Shown: positions 17,625-25,435 of the stretch, piece after piece
Layout of the letters: each line of letters begins with the position of its first letter
Numbering within the stretch: the stretch's first letter is position 1
Source of the DNA: Mycobacterium sp. Root265
GTDB taxonomy: Bacteria; Actinomycetota; Actinomycetes; Mycobacteriales; Mycobacteriaceae
Reading direction: 5' to 3'
DNA: 39,053 nt
NCBI RefSeq assembly: GCF_001428895.1
Contig: NZ_LMJA01000002.1
Location: 382,269 to 421,321 of the forward strand
Notes under the pieces: model-generated
The model's input: the letters and a program-made list of their open reading frames with translations, nothing else
The model's database searches: none
What the model was told of the DNA's origin: nothing
Translations under genes and position numbers: made by a program

Positions 17625-17912
17625 CACGCGAATGCGTGGCGCTCCTTGCTTCCAGCTCTGATGCGGGTTATTCTCGCTTCCGTCCAGCAATCGCAGCGGC
17701 TCTACCTGCGCCGACACTAGGACGACTACCCAATCTTTCGTTTCACTCGTGGACTGATGGTTCGCCGCACGCCGGTGGGCCCAGGTGATCACTGTTGCGC
17801 AGGCGATGGTGACGCCGCGGAAGAACACGCGTTCAGCTCTTCGGCTGAGTGCAGATGACCTTCGGGGAACCCCTCGCGCACTTGCGATATGCGAGGGAAA
17901 GAAAGGAAATCC
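17625..17912 (+). other. rho leader region (288 bases without a recognised gene)
   Basis: No conserved gene lies here. A 19-codon ORF (17661-17720, starting MRVILASVQQ) and a 33-codon ORF (17757-17858) exist, but neither has a convincing ribosome site. TTGCTT (17646) and TTATTC (17668) with 16 bp between them are a weak sigma-A-like pair. GGAAAT just before the rho GTG serves as ribosome site. A long leader is expected, because rho is commonly autoregulated by premature termination in its own leader. Confidence 0.4.
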
Positions 17913-19928
17913 GTGACTGATACGGACCTCTTCACGGCAAGCGACAGCGGCGAAACCGCCGCAGATTCCGCTGCCGTGGATTCAGGCAAAGCCGCGCGGA
18001 GCGCAGGCACACGTGGCGGCCGTTCCGGCTCGCTGACGTCGATGCTGCTCCCTGACCTGCGCGCGCTGGCCGGTGAAGTAGGTGTCAAAGGCACCTCGGG
18101 CATGCGTAAGGGCGATCTGATCGCCGCCATCAAGGAACGTCGGGGCGAGAGCAACGGTGCACCTGCCGCTGCTGCGGCGCCGGCACCCGCCGAAGCAGCC
18201 CCGGCCCCGGCAGCGGAGTCGGCACCAGCCGCACCGCAGGCAGGCGCCGGTGAGGCCCCGCAGCAGAGCAACCCGCAGCGCCGTGAGCGCCGCAGCGCGG
18301 CGCGCCAGTCCGGTGCGCCGGAGGGCCAGAAGGCGCAGGACGCCAACGGCGCCAAGGCCGAGAACGAGGGCGCGCAGGAACCTGCACGCTCGGAAAAGGC
18401 CGACAACACCGCCGGCAACCGCAATGCGGACAACCGCAATGCCGACAACCGCAACGCCGACAACCGCAACGCCGACAACTCGGACACCCGTTCGGAGCCG
18501 CGCGAGAACCGTCCGCCCAGGAACGCCGAGGGCGGCGACCAGCAGGGCGGCGGTCAGCAGAACCGCAACAGCGGCGGTAACAGCGGTGGCGGCAACGCCA
18601 ACAACTCGAACAACAACAACAACGATGACGGGGACGACCGTCAGGGCCGTCGCGGCCGGCGGTTCCGCGACCGTAAGCGCCGCGGAGAGCGTGGCGACGG
18701 CGGCAGCTCCGGTGGCGGCGACCGCGGCGATCGCGGTGATCGCGACACCGAACTGCGCGAGGACGATGTCGTCCAGCCGGTGGCCGGCATCCTCGACGTG
18801 CTCGACAACTACGCGTTCGTGCGGACCTCCGGCTACCTGGCCGGCCCGAACGACGTCTACGTGTCGATGAACATGGTGCGCAAGAACGGTCTGCGCCGCG
18901 GCGACGCGGTGACCGGCGCCGTGCGGGTGGCCCGCGAGGGTGAGAACACCGGCGGCGGCAACAACCCGCGCCAGAAGTTCAATCCGCTGGTCCGCCTGGA
19001 CACCGTCAACGGTGGCCCGGTGGAGAACGCCAAGAACCGGCCGGACTTCCAGAAGCTGACGCCGCTGTATCCGAACCAGCGACTGCGCCTGGAGACCACT
19101 CCGGACCGCCTCACCACCCGCGTGATCGACCTGATCATGCCGATCGGTAAGGGTCAGCGCGCGCTGATCGTGTCACCGCCCAAGGCCGGTAAGACCACGA
19201 TCATGCAGGACATCGCGAACGCGATCACCAAGAACAATCCGGAATGCCACCTGATGGTCGTGCTCGTCGACGAGCGCCCGGAAGAGGTCACCGACATGCA
19301 GCGTTCGGTGGTCGGCGAGGTCATCGCCTCGACGTTCGACCGTCCGCCGTCAGACCACACCCAGGCCGCCGAACTGGCCATCGAGCGGGCCAAGCGCCTG
19401 GTCGAGCAGGGCAAGGACGTGGTGGTACTGCTGGACTCGATCACCCGCCTGGGCCGCGCGTACAACAACGCGTCGCCGGCATCGGGTCGCATCCTGTCCG
19501 GTGGTGTCGACTCGACCGCGCTGTACCCGCCCAAGCGTTTTCTGGGCGCGGCGCGCAACATCGAGTTCGGTGGCTCGCTGACGATCATCGCCACGGCCAT
19601 GGTCGAGACCGGCTCCACCGGTGACACCGTGATCTTCGAGGAGTTCAAGGGCACCGGTAACGCCGAGCTCAAGCTGGACCGCAAGATCGCCGAGCGGCGT
19701 GTGTTCCCGGCCGTCGACGTCAACCCGTCGGGTACCCGTAAGGACGAGTTGCTGCTGGGTGCCGACGAGTTCGCGGTGGTGCACAAGCTGCGTCGGGTGC
19801 TGTCGGGCCTGGATCCGCATCAGGCCATCGACCTGCTGATGAGCCAGCTGCGCAAGACCAAGACCAACTACGAGTTCCTGGTCCAGGTCTCCAAGAACAC
19901 CCCGGGCGGAAACAGCGACAACGACTGA
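17913..19928 (+). CDS. rho: transcription termination factor Rho, with long disordered N-terminal insertion
   Basis: A 671-residue ring helicase that ends transcription on unstructured RNA; E. coli Rho has 419 residues. Order: a short acidic start; the Rho N-terminal helical domain at ~42-75 (MLLPDLRALAGEVGVKGTSG); then about 200 residues of low complexity, rich first in Ala/Pro, then Asn/Asp and Gln/Gly, then Arg/Gly/Asp; then the RNA-binding fold from ~283 (VVQPVAGILDVLDNYAFVRTSGY) and the ATPase with Walker A PPKAGKTT at ~421-429, VVLLDSITRLGRAYN and the GGVDSTALYPPKRF loop. GTG at 17913 is preceded by AAAGGAAAT; an in-frame ATG at 17889 adds 8 residues. Insertions of this kind are known in actinobacterial Rho. 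NIEFGGS replaces the usual acidic residue of NIEEGGS. Confidence 0.97.
   Translation: MTDTDLFTASDSGETAADSAAVDSGKAARSAGTRGGRSGSLTSMLLPDLRALAGEVGVKGTSGMRKGDLIAAIKERRGESNGAPAAAAAPAPAEAAPAPAAESAPAAPQAGAGEAPQQSNPQRRERRSAARQSGAPEGQKAQDANGAKAENEGAQEPARSEKADNTAGNRNADNRNADNRNADNRNADNSDTRSEPRENRPPRNAEGGDQQGGGQQNRNSGGNSGGGNANNSNNNNNDDGDDRQGRRGRRFRDRKRRGERGDGGSSGGGDRGDRGDRDTELREDDVVQPVAGILDVLDNYAFVRTSGYLAGPNDVYVSMNMVRKNGLRRGDAVTGAVRVAREGENTGGGNNPRQKFNPLVRLDTVNGGPVENAKNRPDFQKLTPLYPNQRLRLETTPDRLTTRVIDLIMPIGKGQRALIVSPPKAGKTTIMQDIANAITKNNPECHLMVVLVDERPEEVTDMQRSVVGEVIASTFDRPPSDHTQAAELAIERAKRLVEQGKDVVVLLDSITRLGRAYNNASPASGRILSGGVDSTALYPPKRFLGAARNIEFGGSLTIIATAMVETGSTGDTVIFEEFKGTGNAELKLDRKIAERRVFPAVDVNPSGTRKDELLLGADEFAVVHKLRRVLSGLDPHQAIDLLMSQLRKTKTNYEFLVQVSKNTPGGNSDND
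18417..18476 (+). repeat. four tandem 15-bp repeats inside rho
   Basis: Four consecutive copies of AACCGCAATGCCGAC (differing only at third positions) encode NRNAD four times within the disordered segment. Variation at synonymous sites between copies suggests the array is not brand new. It could change in copy number without breaking the frame. Confidence 0.9.
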
Positions 19929-19938
19929 TCCCCGCTGC

Positions 19939-19998
19939 GCGAGCAGACACAAATGGCCCCGTTTCCCCTGCGAAACGGGGCCATTTGTGTCTGCTCGC
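19939..19998 (+). terminator. 27-bp perfect inverted repeat after rho
   Basis: Arms at 19939-19965 and 19972-19998 are exactly complementary over 27 bp around a 6-nt loop (CCCTGC). The upper stem is GC-rich (GGCCCCG) and the lower stem carries AGACACAAAT. It begins 11 bp after the rho stop codon. No T-run follows, as in many mycobacterial terminators. It would work on both strands, but both flanking genes read rightwards. Confidence 0.7.
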
Positions 19999-20030
19999 CA
20001 GGACGGAAGGTACCGCTAGTCAAAGTTGAG

Positions 20031-20036
20031 TACTCT
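20031..20036 (+). promoter_or_regulatory. candidate -10, leaderless spacing, for the VOC/PadR pair
   Basis: TACTCT (TANNNT) ends 6 nt before the GTG at 20043. It overlaps GAGTACTC (20028-20035), an 8-bp palindrome that could be part of an operator for the downstream PadR protein. Confidence 0.4.
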
Positions 20037-20042
20037 GGGAGT

Positions 20043-20753
20043 GTGCCCGCCACCACCGTCCCGCTGCTGCCCTGCGTCGCGCCCGAATCGACCGTGGAGT
20101 TCTACGAAACGCTCGGTTTCGACACCTCCGATCAGCAGACCAAGCCGTACCTCTACCTCGCGTTCACCTTCGACGGTGTCGACCTGCACTTCAAGGAGGC
20201 GGCACCCGGCCTCGACATCAGCCACGAACTGAGCGGCGGCTGCCTGTTCTTCGTCGACGGGGTCGCCGAGTATCACGACGCGTTCAGTGCCCGCCTACGC
20301 CGGCGTTACGGGCGCGTCCCCGCCACGGGCCTGCCCCGCATCGAACGACTCCGCCCCGGCCAGAGCCGATTCCAGATCCTGGACCCCTCCGGAAACTGCA
20401 TCGTCTTCATCAACCGCGCCGAAGAGGACATCGAGTACGGCGGTTCGACGGCGCTCACGGGGCTGGCCAAGGCGCACGACAATGTGCGGATCTTCCGGGA
20501 TTTCAAGAACGACGACGAACTGGCCGCCCGCGCGCTGGACACCGCGTTGCAGCGACACCGCGACACGGCGAGCCGGGTGGATCTTGCCCGCGCCCTGGCC
20601 GACCGGGTGGAACTCGCCATCGCGCTCGCCGACCCCGAGGCCGAAGCCTGCGCCGCTGCGGCGCTGGAGGCGATGGCGCTCACCGGCGCCGAACGCGAGG
20701 CCATCGCCCTGGAACTCGGGGCCATCGCCACACTGAGGCAATGGCTGGCGTAA
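20043..20753 (+). CDS. VOC-fold protein with an alpha-helical C-terminal extension
   Basis: A 236-residue protein. Residues ~1-130 form a VOC domain: VPLLPCVAPESTVEFYETLGFDT at the start, LYLAFTFDGVDLHFKEA, a central GCLFFVDGVAEYHDAF, and RFQILDPSGNCIVFINRA near the end. The first-ligand histidine usual in metal-dependent members is not obvious, so a binding role rather than catalysis is possible. Residues ~150-236 are Ala/Leu/Glu/Arg-rich and predicted helical (RVDLARALADRVELAIALADPEAEACAAAALEAMA), an addition I cannot name. GTG at 20043 is chosen from the conserved start and the -10 box. It overlaps the PadR gene by 13 bp, so the two are likely one regulated unit. Confidence 0.75.
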   Translation: MPATTVPLLPCVAPESTVEFYETLGFDTSDQQTKPYLYLAFTFDGVDLHFKEAAPGLDISHELSGGCLFFVDGVAEYHDAFSARLRRRYGRVPATGLPRIERLRPGQSRFQILDPSGNCIVFINRAEEDIEYGGSTALTGLAKAHDNVRIFRDFKNDDELAARALDTALQRHRDTASRVDLARALADRVELAIALADPEAEACAAAALEAMALTGAEREAIALELGAIATLRQWLA

Positions 20754-21325
20754 CCGCACCCACCGTCCGACTGCTGGTGCTCGGCATGGTGCACACCCAT
20801 GCCGACCGCGACGGCATGCACGGCTACGCCATCCACAAGGAACTGATGTCGTGGCGCGTCGACACCTGGACGGCGGTCAAGCCGCCGTCGATCTATCACG
20901 CGGTCAAACAGCTCACCAGGGAAGGGCTGTTGCGCGCCGCCGAACCCGCGAGCAGCCCGCGCGGCCCCAGCCGGGTCTCCTATGCGATCACCGAGGCCGG
21001 TGTCGAGGAGTTCCGCCGGCTCCTGCAGAGCGCACTGGTCAGCCCGGATATCGAGGAGCTCGGCGCGGGCATCGCGTTCATGCGCTGCCTGCCCCGCAGT
21101 ACGGTCGCCGCGCTGTTGCGCACCCAGCTGCAGACCACGCGCGACATCGGCGAACAGCTACAGGACATGAAGTCGCTGTGGCCCGAACCCGGCGAGCCAC
21201 CGCATGCACAGCACCTGCTGGATCTGTGGCGGGGTTCGTTCGCCGCGCACGCCGGCTGGACAGCCGCCATGGTGGAACGCATCGCGGCGGGGGAGTTCCG
21301 CTTCGCCGACGACCCAGTCGGCTAG
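20741..21325 (+). CDS. PadR-family transcriptional regulator
   Basis: A 194-residue regulator. The winged helix-turn-helix occupies residues ~8-85: LLVLGMVHTHADRDGMHGYAIHKEL, then PPSIYHAVKQLTREGLLRAAE and the wing PSRVSYAITEAGVEEFRRLL, all typical of PadR. The remaining helical part with QLQTTRDIGEQLQDM is the dimerisation region of the PadR-s2/Vir-like type. PadR proteins commonly repress a linked resistance or detoxification gene, and the overlapping VOC gene fits that role. The 3' end overlaps the convergent TetR gene by 4 bp. Confidence 0.88.
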   Translation: MAGVTAPTVRLLVLGMVHTHADRDGMHGYAIHKELMSWRVDTWTAVKPPSIYHAVKQLTREGLLRAAEPASSPRGPSRVSYAITEAGVEEFRRLLQSALVSPDIEELGAGIAFMRCLPRSTVAALLRTQLQTTRDIGEQLQDMKSLWPEPGEPPHAQHLLDLWRGSFAAHAGWTAAMVERIAAGEFRFADDPVG

Positions 21326-21921
21326 ACCGTAGGAGCGCTGCGCAGCGCGGGGATCAGATAGCGCCGGACATGGGTGAGAAGCTGCGCCGAATCGGTCGGA
21401 TCCAGCGTCTCGCCCGGCACCGTCGCCAACGAAATCACAATGCGGGCAACCCATTCCGAAGCTTCGTCGATGACGACATCGGAATGGATCTCGCCGCTGT
21501 CCCGTGCGGCGATCAAGTAGCGCGACCAGAATCCGGCCAGATCGGGCACCAGGCCCTGTACGCCGGCGCCGGCGCACGCGGCGAACTCCTCGGGCTCGTC
21601 GACCCGCAGCTTCATCAGCAAGGCGCCCGGATCGTCATAGGCGGTGCGGCCGTGCCGGATGCCCGCGACGATCTGCTCGTCGAGTCCCTGGATCTCTTCG
21701 AGGACCGCGTGTGCCTGTGACCAGTACACCTCGTTGAGGCGCACGATCGCGGCGCCGAGCAGGGTGACCTTGTCCGGGAAGTGCCGGTAGAGCCAGCCCC
21801 GGGACACCCCTGCGGTTTCGGCCACCTCCGAGACGGTGGTGGCCCGGATGCCCTTGGCGTGCAGACACACCTCGGCCGCATCGATCAGGCGATCGCGGAC
21901 GGTGGCCGTGCTGGTGGGCAC
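21322..21921 (-). CDS. TetR-family regulator, divergent from the acyl-CoA synthetase
   Basis: A 199-residue regulator with helix-turn-helix at residues ~8-55: RDRLIDAAEVCLHAKGIRATTVSEVAETAGVSRGWLYRHFPDKVTLL. The C-terminal ligand domain is helical and without a recognisable substrate signature. The start is GTG at 21921 with GAGGAG eight bases upstream. It is divergent from a FadD17-like gene with several inverted repeats between them, so control of that ligase by an acyl or acyl-CoA ligand is a fair inference. Confidence 0.88.
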   Translation of the reverse strand: MPTSTATVRDRLIDAAEVCLHAKGIRATTVSEVAETAGVSRGWLYRHFPDKVTLLGAAIVRLNEVYWSQAHAVLEEIQGLDEQIVAGIRHGRTAYDDPGALLMKLRVDEPEEFAACAGAGVQGLVPDLAGFWSRYLIAARDSGEIHSDVVIDEASEWVARIVISLATVPGETLDPTDSAQLLTHVRRYLIPALRSAPTV

Positions 21922-21945
21922 TTGTGGGCTCCTCGATGGTCGGGA

Positions 21946-22002
21946 TCTGCGGATTAGCAGACGTGTTGCTGCATTCTGCCAACAACCCCACCGATACGGT
22001 GG
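21946..22002. promoter_or_regulatory. cluster of inverted repeats in the TetR/fadD divergent spacer
   Basis: Three short inverted repeats lie in the 143-bp spacer: TCTGC-GGATTA-GCAGA (21946-21961), TGTTG-N11-CAACA (21964-21984) and CCACCG-ATA-CGGTGG (21988-22002). The last has the longest arms. One or more may bind the TetR protein; sequence alone cannot decide which. Confidence 0.4.
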
Positions 22003-22064
22003 AGCAGGCCAGCAATGGTAGACAGTTCGCAGAATCTGTTCACCGAGACGGAGGTGCCCCGGGC

Positions 22065-23642
22065 ATGGCGGAGACCCTGCAACAACTGCTGCGCACTCGG
22101 GCCGAGGGCGACACCGTCGCGGTCAAGTACGGCAACGACGTCTGGACCTGGCGCGAACACATCGCCGACGCCGGTCGCCAGGCCGCGGCTCTGATCGCCC
22201 TCGCCGACCCCGCACGACCGCTGCACGTCGGCGCATTACTGGGCAACTCGCCGCGCATGCTCACCGCCCTGGCCGCCGCCGGGCTCGGCGGTTACGTGCT
22301 GTGCGGTATCAACACCACCCGGCGCGGGGACGCCCTGGCCCGTGACATCGCCAAGGTCGACGTCCAGATCGTGCTCACCGACGCCGACCACCGCCATCTG
22401 CTCGACGGGCTGGACCTGCCCGGCGTCACGGTGATCGACACGTCCGCAGCGCAGTGGGCGCGGCTGCTCGCCGAGGCCCCTGAGCTCACGCCGCACCGGG
22501 AATGCGCTCCGGACGACACCTTCATGATGATCTTCACCTCCGGTACCAGCGGCGAACCCAAGGCCGTCGAGGTGCCGCATTCGACGGTGCTGTTCGCCGG
22601 CAGCGCCCTGGTGCAGCGCTACGAGCTGAGCGATCAGGACACCTGTTACCTGGCCATGCCGCTGTTCCACTCCAACGCCGTCTACGCGGGATGGAGCGTC
22701 GCGCTCGGCGCGGGTGCGGCGATGGCGCCCGCGACGTTCTCGGCGTCGTCGTTCCTGCCCGACATCCGGCGCTACGGCGCCACCTACATGAATTACGTCG
22801 GCAAGCCGCTGGCCTACATCCTGGCCACCACCGAAGGCCCGGACGACGCCGACAACCCGTTGCGCGTCGCGTTCGGCAACGAGGCCGCCGACCGCGACAT
22901 CGAAGCCTTCGGTCGACGATTCGGGTGCACGGTGTGGGACGGATTCGGTTCCACCGAGACCGCCGTGATCATCACCAGGCTGGAGAACTGCCCGTCCGGC
23001 TCGATCGGCCAGGGCTTCCCGGGCGTCGCGATCTACAACTCCGAGACCGGTCAGGAATGCGAGGTCGCGCGTTTCGATGCCAACGGCGCCCTGCTGAACG
23101 CCGAGGCCGCCACGGGGGAGTTGGTCAACACCACCGGCAGCGGGCTGTTCCGCGGCTACTACAACGACCCCGGCGCCACCGGGGAGCGGCTGCGCGGCGG
23201 CATCTACTGGTCCGGTGACCTCGCCTACCGCGACGAGGACGGCTGGATCTACCTGGCCGGCCGCACGGCGGACTGGATGCGGGTCGACGGCGAGAACCTG
23301 ACGACGGCCCCGATCGAGCGGATTCTGCTGCGACTCGACGCCATCAACCGGGTGGCGGTGTATCCCGTCCCCGACGAGCATGTCGGCGATCAGGTGATGG
23401 CGGCCGTGGTGCTGCAGGACGACGCCGACCTCACCCCGGCCGCATTCGCCGAGTTCCTCGCCGCCCAGGCCGACCTGTCGCCCAAGGCGCGGCCGCGCTT
23501 CGTCTGGATCGCCGAGGACCTGCCCAGCACCGCGACCAACAAGATCCTCAAACGCGAACTGGTCGCCCTCGGCACCGCACCGCAAGGCCGCCGCATCTGG
23601 AAACGCGACGGTCAGAGCTACCAGGTGGTCGATCAGCCGTAG
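22065..23642 (+). CDS. acyl-CoA synthetase (FadD17-like AMP-forming ligase)
   Basis: A 525-residue ANL-superfamily ligase that would activate a carboxylic acid to its CoA thioester via an acyl-adenylate. The AMP-binding core is MMIFTSGTSGEPKAVE, followed by MPLFHSNAVYAGW, YMNYVGKPLAYILATTEGPDDADNPLR, DGFGSTE and the hinge GRTADWMRVDGENL; the catalytic lysine is in TNKILKREL. The NYVGKPL and DDADNPLR segments closely resemble M. tuberculosis FadD17 as I recall it; FadD17 and FadD19 are linked to sterol side-chain activation, so a steroid or branched acid is a possible substrate. ATG at 22065 is preceded by GGAGGTG at 8 nt; the longer in-frame upstream extension runs through the operator region and is rejected. 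Confidence 0.88.
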   Translation: MAETLQQLLRTRAEGDTVAVKYGNDVWTWREHIADAGRQAAALIALADPARPLHVGALLGNSPRMLTALAAAGLGGYVLCGINTTRRGDALARDIAKVDVQIVLTDADHRHLLDGLDLPGVTVIDTSAAQWARLLAEAPELTPHRECAPDDTFMMIFTSGTSGEPKAVEVPHSTVLFAGSALVQRYELSDQDTCYLAMPLFHSNAVYAGWSVALGAGAAMAPATFSASSFLPDIRRYGATYMNYVGKPLAYILATTEGPDDADNPLRVAFGNEAADRDIEAFGRRFGCTVWDGFGSTETAVIITRLENCPSGSIGQGFPGVAIYNSETGQECEVARFDANGALLNAEAATGELVNTTGSGLFRGYYNDPGATGERLRGGIYWSGDLAYRDEDGWIYLAGRTADWMRVDGENLTTAPIERILLRLDAINRVAVYPVPDEHVGDQVMAAVVLQDDADLTPAAFAEFLAAQADLSPKARPRFVWIAEDLPSTATNKILKRELVALGTAPQGRRIWKRDGQSYQVVDQP

Positions 23643-23824
23643 ATCACCGACGGCAGCGTGGGTGCCGGCGGGGGCGGTGGCAGTGGCGGCACCGTGACCA
23701 CGACGCCTGGTGGTGGTGGCGGCGGCGTGGGCGGCGGTGGCGTTGCCGCCGAGCCGGCTCCGACGATCAGGGCGGCGATGCCGGCGGCGACGGTGCCGTG
23801 GCTGACTGTCTTGAGCAGTTCCAT
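23633..23824 (-). CDS. small proline-rich exported protein
   Basis: A 63-residue protein. Residues 1-27 form a signal peptide or anchor (MELLKTVSHGTVAAGIAALIVGAGSA), with a possible cleavage after GSA. The rest is almost only Pro, Val and Thr (TPPPPTPPPPPPGVVVTVPP), ending in LPSVIYG. GAGGTGG stands before the ATG as a ribosome site and a SigF-like promoter lies about 50 bp upstream. It overlaps the end of the convergent ligase gene by 10 bp. No function can be assigned; proline-rich short proteins in mycobacteria are often cell-wall associated. Confidence 0.65.
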   Translation of the reverse strand: MELLKTVSHGTVAAGIAALIVGAGSAATPPPPTPPPPPPGVVVTVPPLPPPPPAPTLPSVIYG

Positions 23825-23872
23825 GGTCCCACCTCGTTTCTCCGGATCGGATGAGGTCTTTCCGTCTATCGG

Positions 23873-23899
23873 CTACCCGGGGCGGAGACGGCTGACACC
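23873..23899 (-). promoter_or_regulatory. SigF-like promoter for the proline-rich protein
   Basis: The minus strand reads GGTGT, a 16-nt spacer and GGGTAG. The spacer starts with CAGCCGT and ends in CCCC, closely matching the candidate promoter at 5650-5676. Confidence 0.4.
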
Positions 23900-23927
23900 C
23901 GGGAATAGCAGGCGGTGGTGAGGCGTT

Positions 23928-23956
23928 TTCGCATTCGACGGTTGACCTGGCATAAT
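23928..23956 (+). promoter_or_regulatory. candidate sigma-A promoter for rpmE
   Basis: TTCGCA (4 of 6 matches to TTGACA) and CATAAT (5 of 6 matches to TATAAT) are separated by 17 bp, about 92 bp upstream of the rpmE ATG. AGAGGAAAAGCC before the ATG contains the ribosome site. Confidence 0.45.
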
Positions 23957-24047
23957 TCACCGTCGACCCTCGGTTCCGGTTCACGCTCGAAGACTCCCAG
24001 GTCTGGGCTCGGGCGACCCGGCGGCCAACGATTGCAGAGGAAAAGCC

Positions 24048-24278
24048 ATGAAATCGGGTATTCACCCCACTTACGCCGAGACCAACGTGGTCTGCGGCTG
24101 CGGTAACACCTTCACGACCCGCAGCACCAAGGACAACGGCCACATCGTGGTCGAGGTCTGCTCGCAGTGCCACCCGTTCTACACCGGCAAGCAGAAGATC
24201 CTCGACAGCGGCGGCCGTGTTGCCCGCTTCGAGAAGCGCTACGGCAAGCGCGACACCAAGGCTGCTGCAGACAACTAG
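24048..24278 (+). CDS. rpmE: 50S ribosomal protein L31, zinc-binding form
   Basis: A 76-residue L31. [21 protein letters not shown] opens the protein and [31 protein letters not shown] completes it. The four zinc ligands are C16, C18, C38 and C41, so this is the zinc-containing (C+) paralogue normally used when zinc is sufficient. A zinc-independent L31 would be encoded elsewhere. The gene sits between rho and prfA, its usual actinobacterial position, with its own promoter and a hairpin behind it. Confidence 0.97.
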   Translation: MKSGIHPTYAETNVVCGCGNTFTTRSTKDNGHIVVEVCSQCHPFYTGKQKILDSGGRVARFEKRYGKRDTKAAADN

Positions 24279-24286
24279 CTGAGCTA

Positions 24287-24328
24287 TCGGCGCCCGAACC
24301 TGGCACACGTGTCAGGACCGGGCGCCGA
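24287..24328 (+). terminator. hairpin between rpmE and prfA
   Basis: TCGGCGCCCG and CGGGCGCCGA form a perfect 10-bp GC-rich stem; CCTG/CAGG pairs again inside the loop. Only TTT follows, so termination may be partial and let some transcription enter prfA. Confidence 0.6.
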
Positions 24329-24361
24329 TTTGCGTCTACAGGCCGTTTTTGAGGAGTCCAG

Positions 24362-25435
24362 GTGACCGATACCGCACCCGCGATTGAGGCGTTGCTCGCG
24401 GAGCACGCCGACCTGGAGACCCAGCTCGCCGATCCCGGCCTGCACGCGGACGCCGGTGCGGCCCGCCGCGTCGGGCGCCGATTCGCGCAGATCTCGCCGA
24501 TCGTCTCGACGTACCGCAAGCTGGAAACGGTCCGCGGCGACCTGGAGGCCGCTCGTGAGCTGGCGGCCGAAGACGAGGCGTTCGCCGCCGAGGTGCCCGA
24601 GCTCGAGGCACGTGCCGCCGAACTCGACGGCCGGCTCACCGATCTGCTGGCCCCGCGCGATCCGCACGACGCCGACGATGTCGTGCTCGAGGTGAAATCC
24701 GGTGAGGGCGGCGAGGAATCGGCACTGTTCGCCTCCGACCTCGCCCGCATGTACATCCGGTACGCCGAGCGGCACGGCTGGACGGTGACCGTGCTCGACG
24801 AGACGTGGTCGGATCTGGGCGGCTACAAGGACGCCACCATCACCATCGCGAGCAAGGGCGATTCCGCCGACGGCGTCTGGTCGCGGATGAAATTCGAGGG
24901 CGGTGTGCACCGCGTGCAGCGCGTGCCCGTCACCGAATCTCAAGGCCGGGTGCACACCTCGGCCGCCGGCGTGCTCGTCTACCCCGAACCCGACGATGTC
25001 GAGGCCGTTCAGATCGACGACTCCGATCTGCGCATCGACGTCTACCGGTCCTCGGGCAAGGGCGGCCAGGGCGTCAACACCACCGACTCCGCCGTCCGCA
25101 TCACCCACCTGCCCACCGGCATCGTCGTCACCTGCCAGAACGAGCGCAGCCAGCTGCAGAACAAGGCGCGCGCCATGGTGGTGCTCGCGGCCCGGCTGCA
25201 GGCACTGGCCGAGGAGCAGGCCTCCGCCGACGCCTCGGCGGACCGCGCCAGCCAGATCCGCACCGTCGACCGCAGCGAACGGATCCGCACCTACAACTAC
25301 CCGGAGAACCGGATCGCCGACCACCGCATCAACTTCAAGTCGCACAACCTCGACCAGGTGCTCGACGGCGACATGGATGCGCTGCTGGACGCTCTCGCGG
25401 CCGCCGACAAGCAGGCGCGCCTTCAGCAGGCGTGA
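24362..25435 (+). CDS. prfA: peptide chain release factor 1
   Basis: A 357-residue class I release factor that recognises UAA and UAG and triggers peptide release. The codon-recognition motif PVT (189-191) sits in [14 protein letters not shown], and the peptidyl-transfer-centre GGQ (234-236) in [10 protein letters not shown]. The PVT motif identifies RF1; RF2 would have SPF. Length is standard. GTG at 24362 is preceded by GAGGAGTCCAG. The glutamine of GGQ is the substrate of the methylase encoded by the next gene, which overlaps by 1 bp. Confidence 0.97.
   Translation: MTDTAPAIEALLAEHADLETQLADPGLHADAGAARRVGRRFAQISPIVSTYRKLETVRGDLEAARELAAEDEAFAAEVPELEARAAELDGRLTDLLAPRDPHDADDVVLEVKSGEGGEESALFASDLARMYIRYAERHGWTVTVLDETWSDLGGYKDATITIASKGDSADGVWSRMKFEGGVHRVQRVPVTESQGRVHTSAAGVLVYPEPDDVEAVQIDDSDLRIDVYRSSGKGGQGVNTTDSAVRITHLPTGIVVTCQNERSQLQNKARAMVVLAARLQALAEEQASADASADRASQIRTVDRSERIRTYNYPENRIADHRINFKSHNLDQVLDGDMDALLDALAAADKQARLQQA

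Noticed and set aside
17757-17858. 33-codon ORF with two adjacent cysteines in the rho leader, considered as a cysteine-responsive leader peptide
   Set aside because: There are only two cysteines, no ribosome site or TANNNT box at leaderless distance, and rho has no link to cysteine supply.
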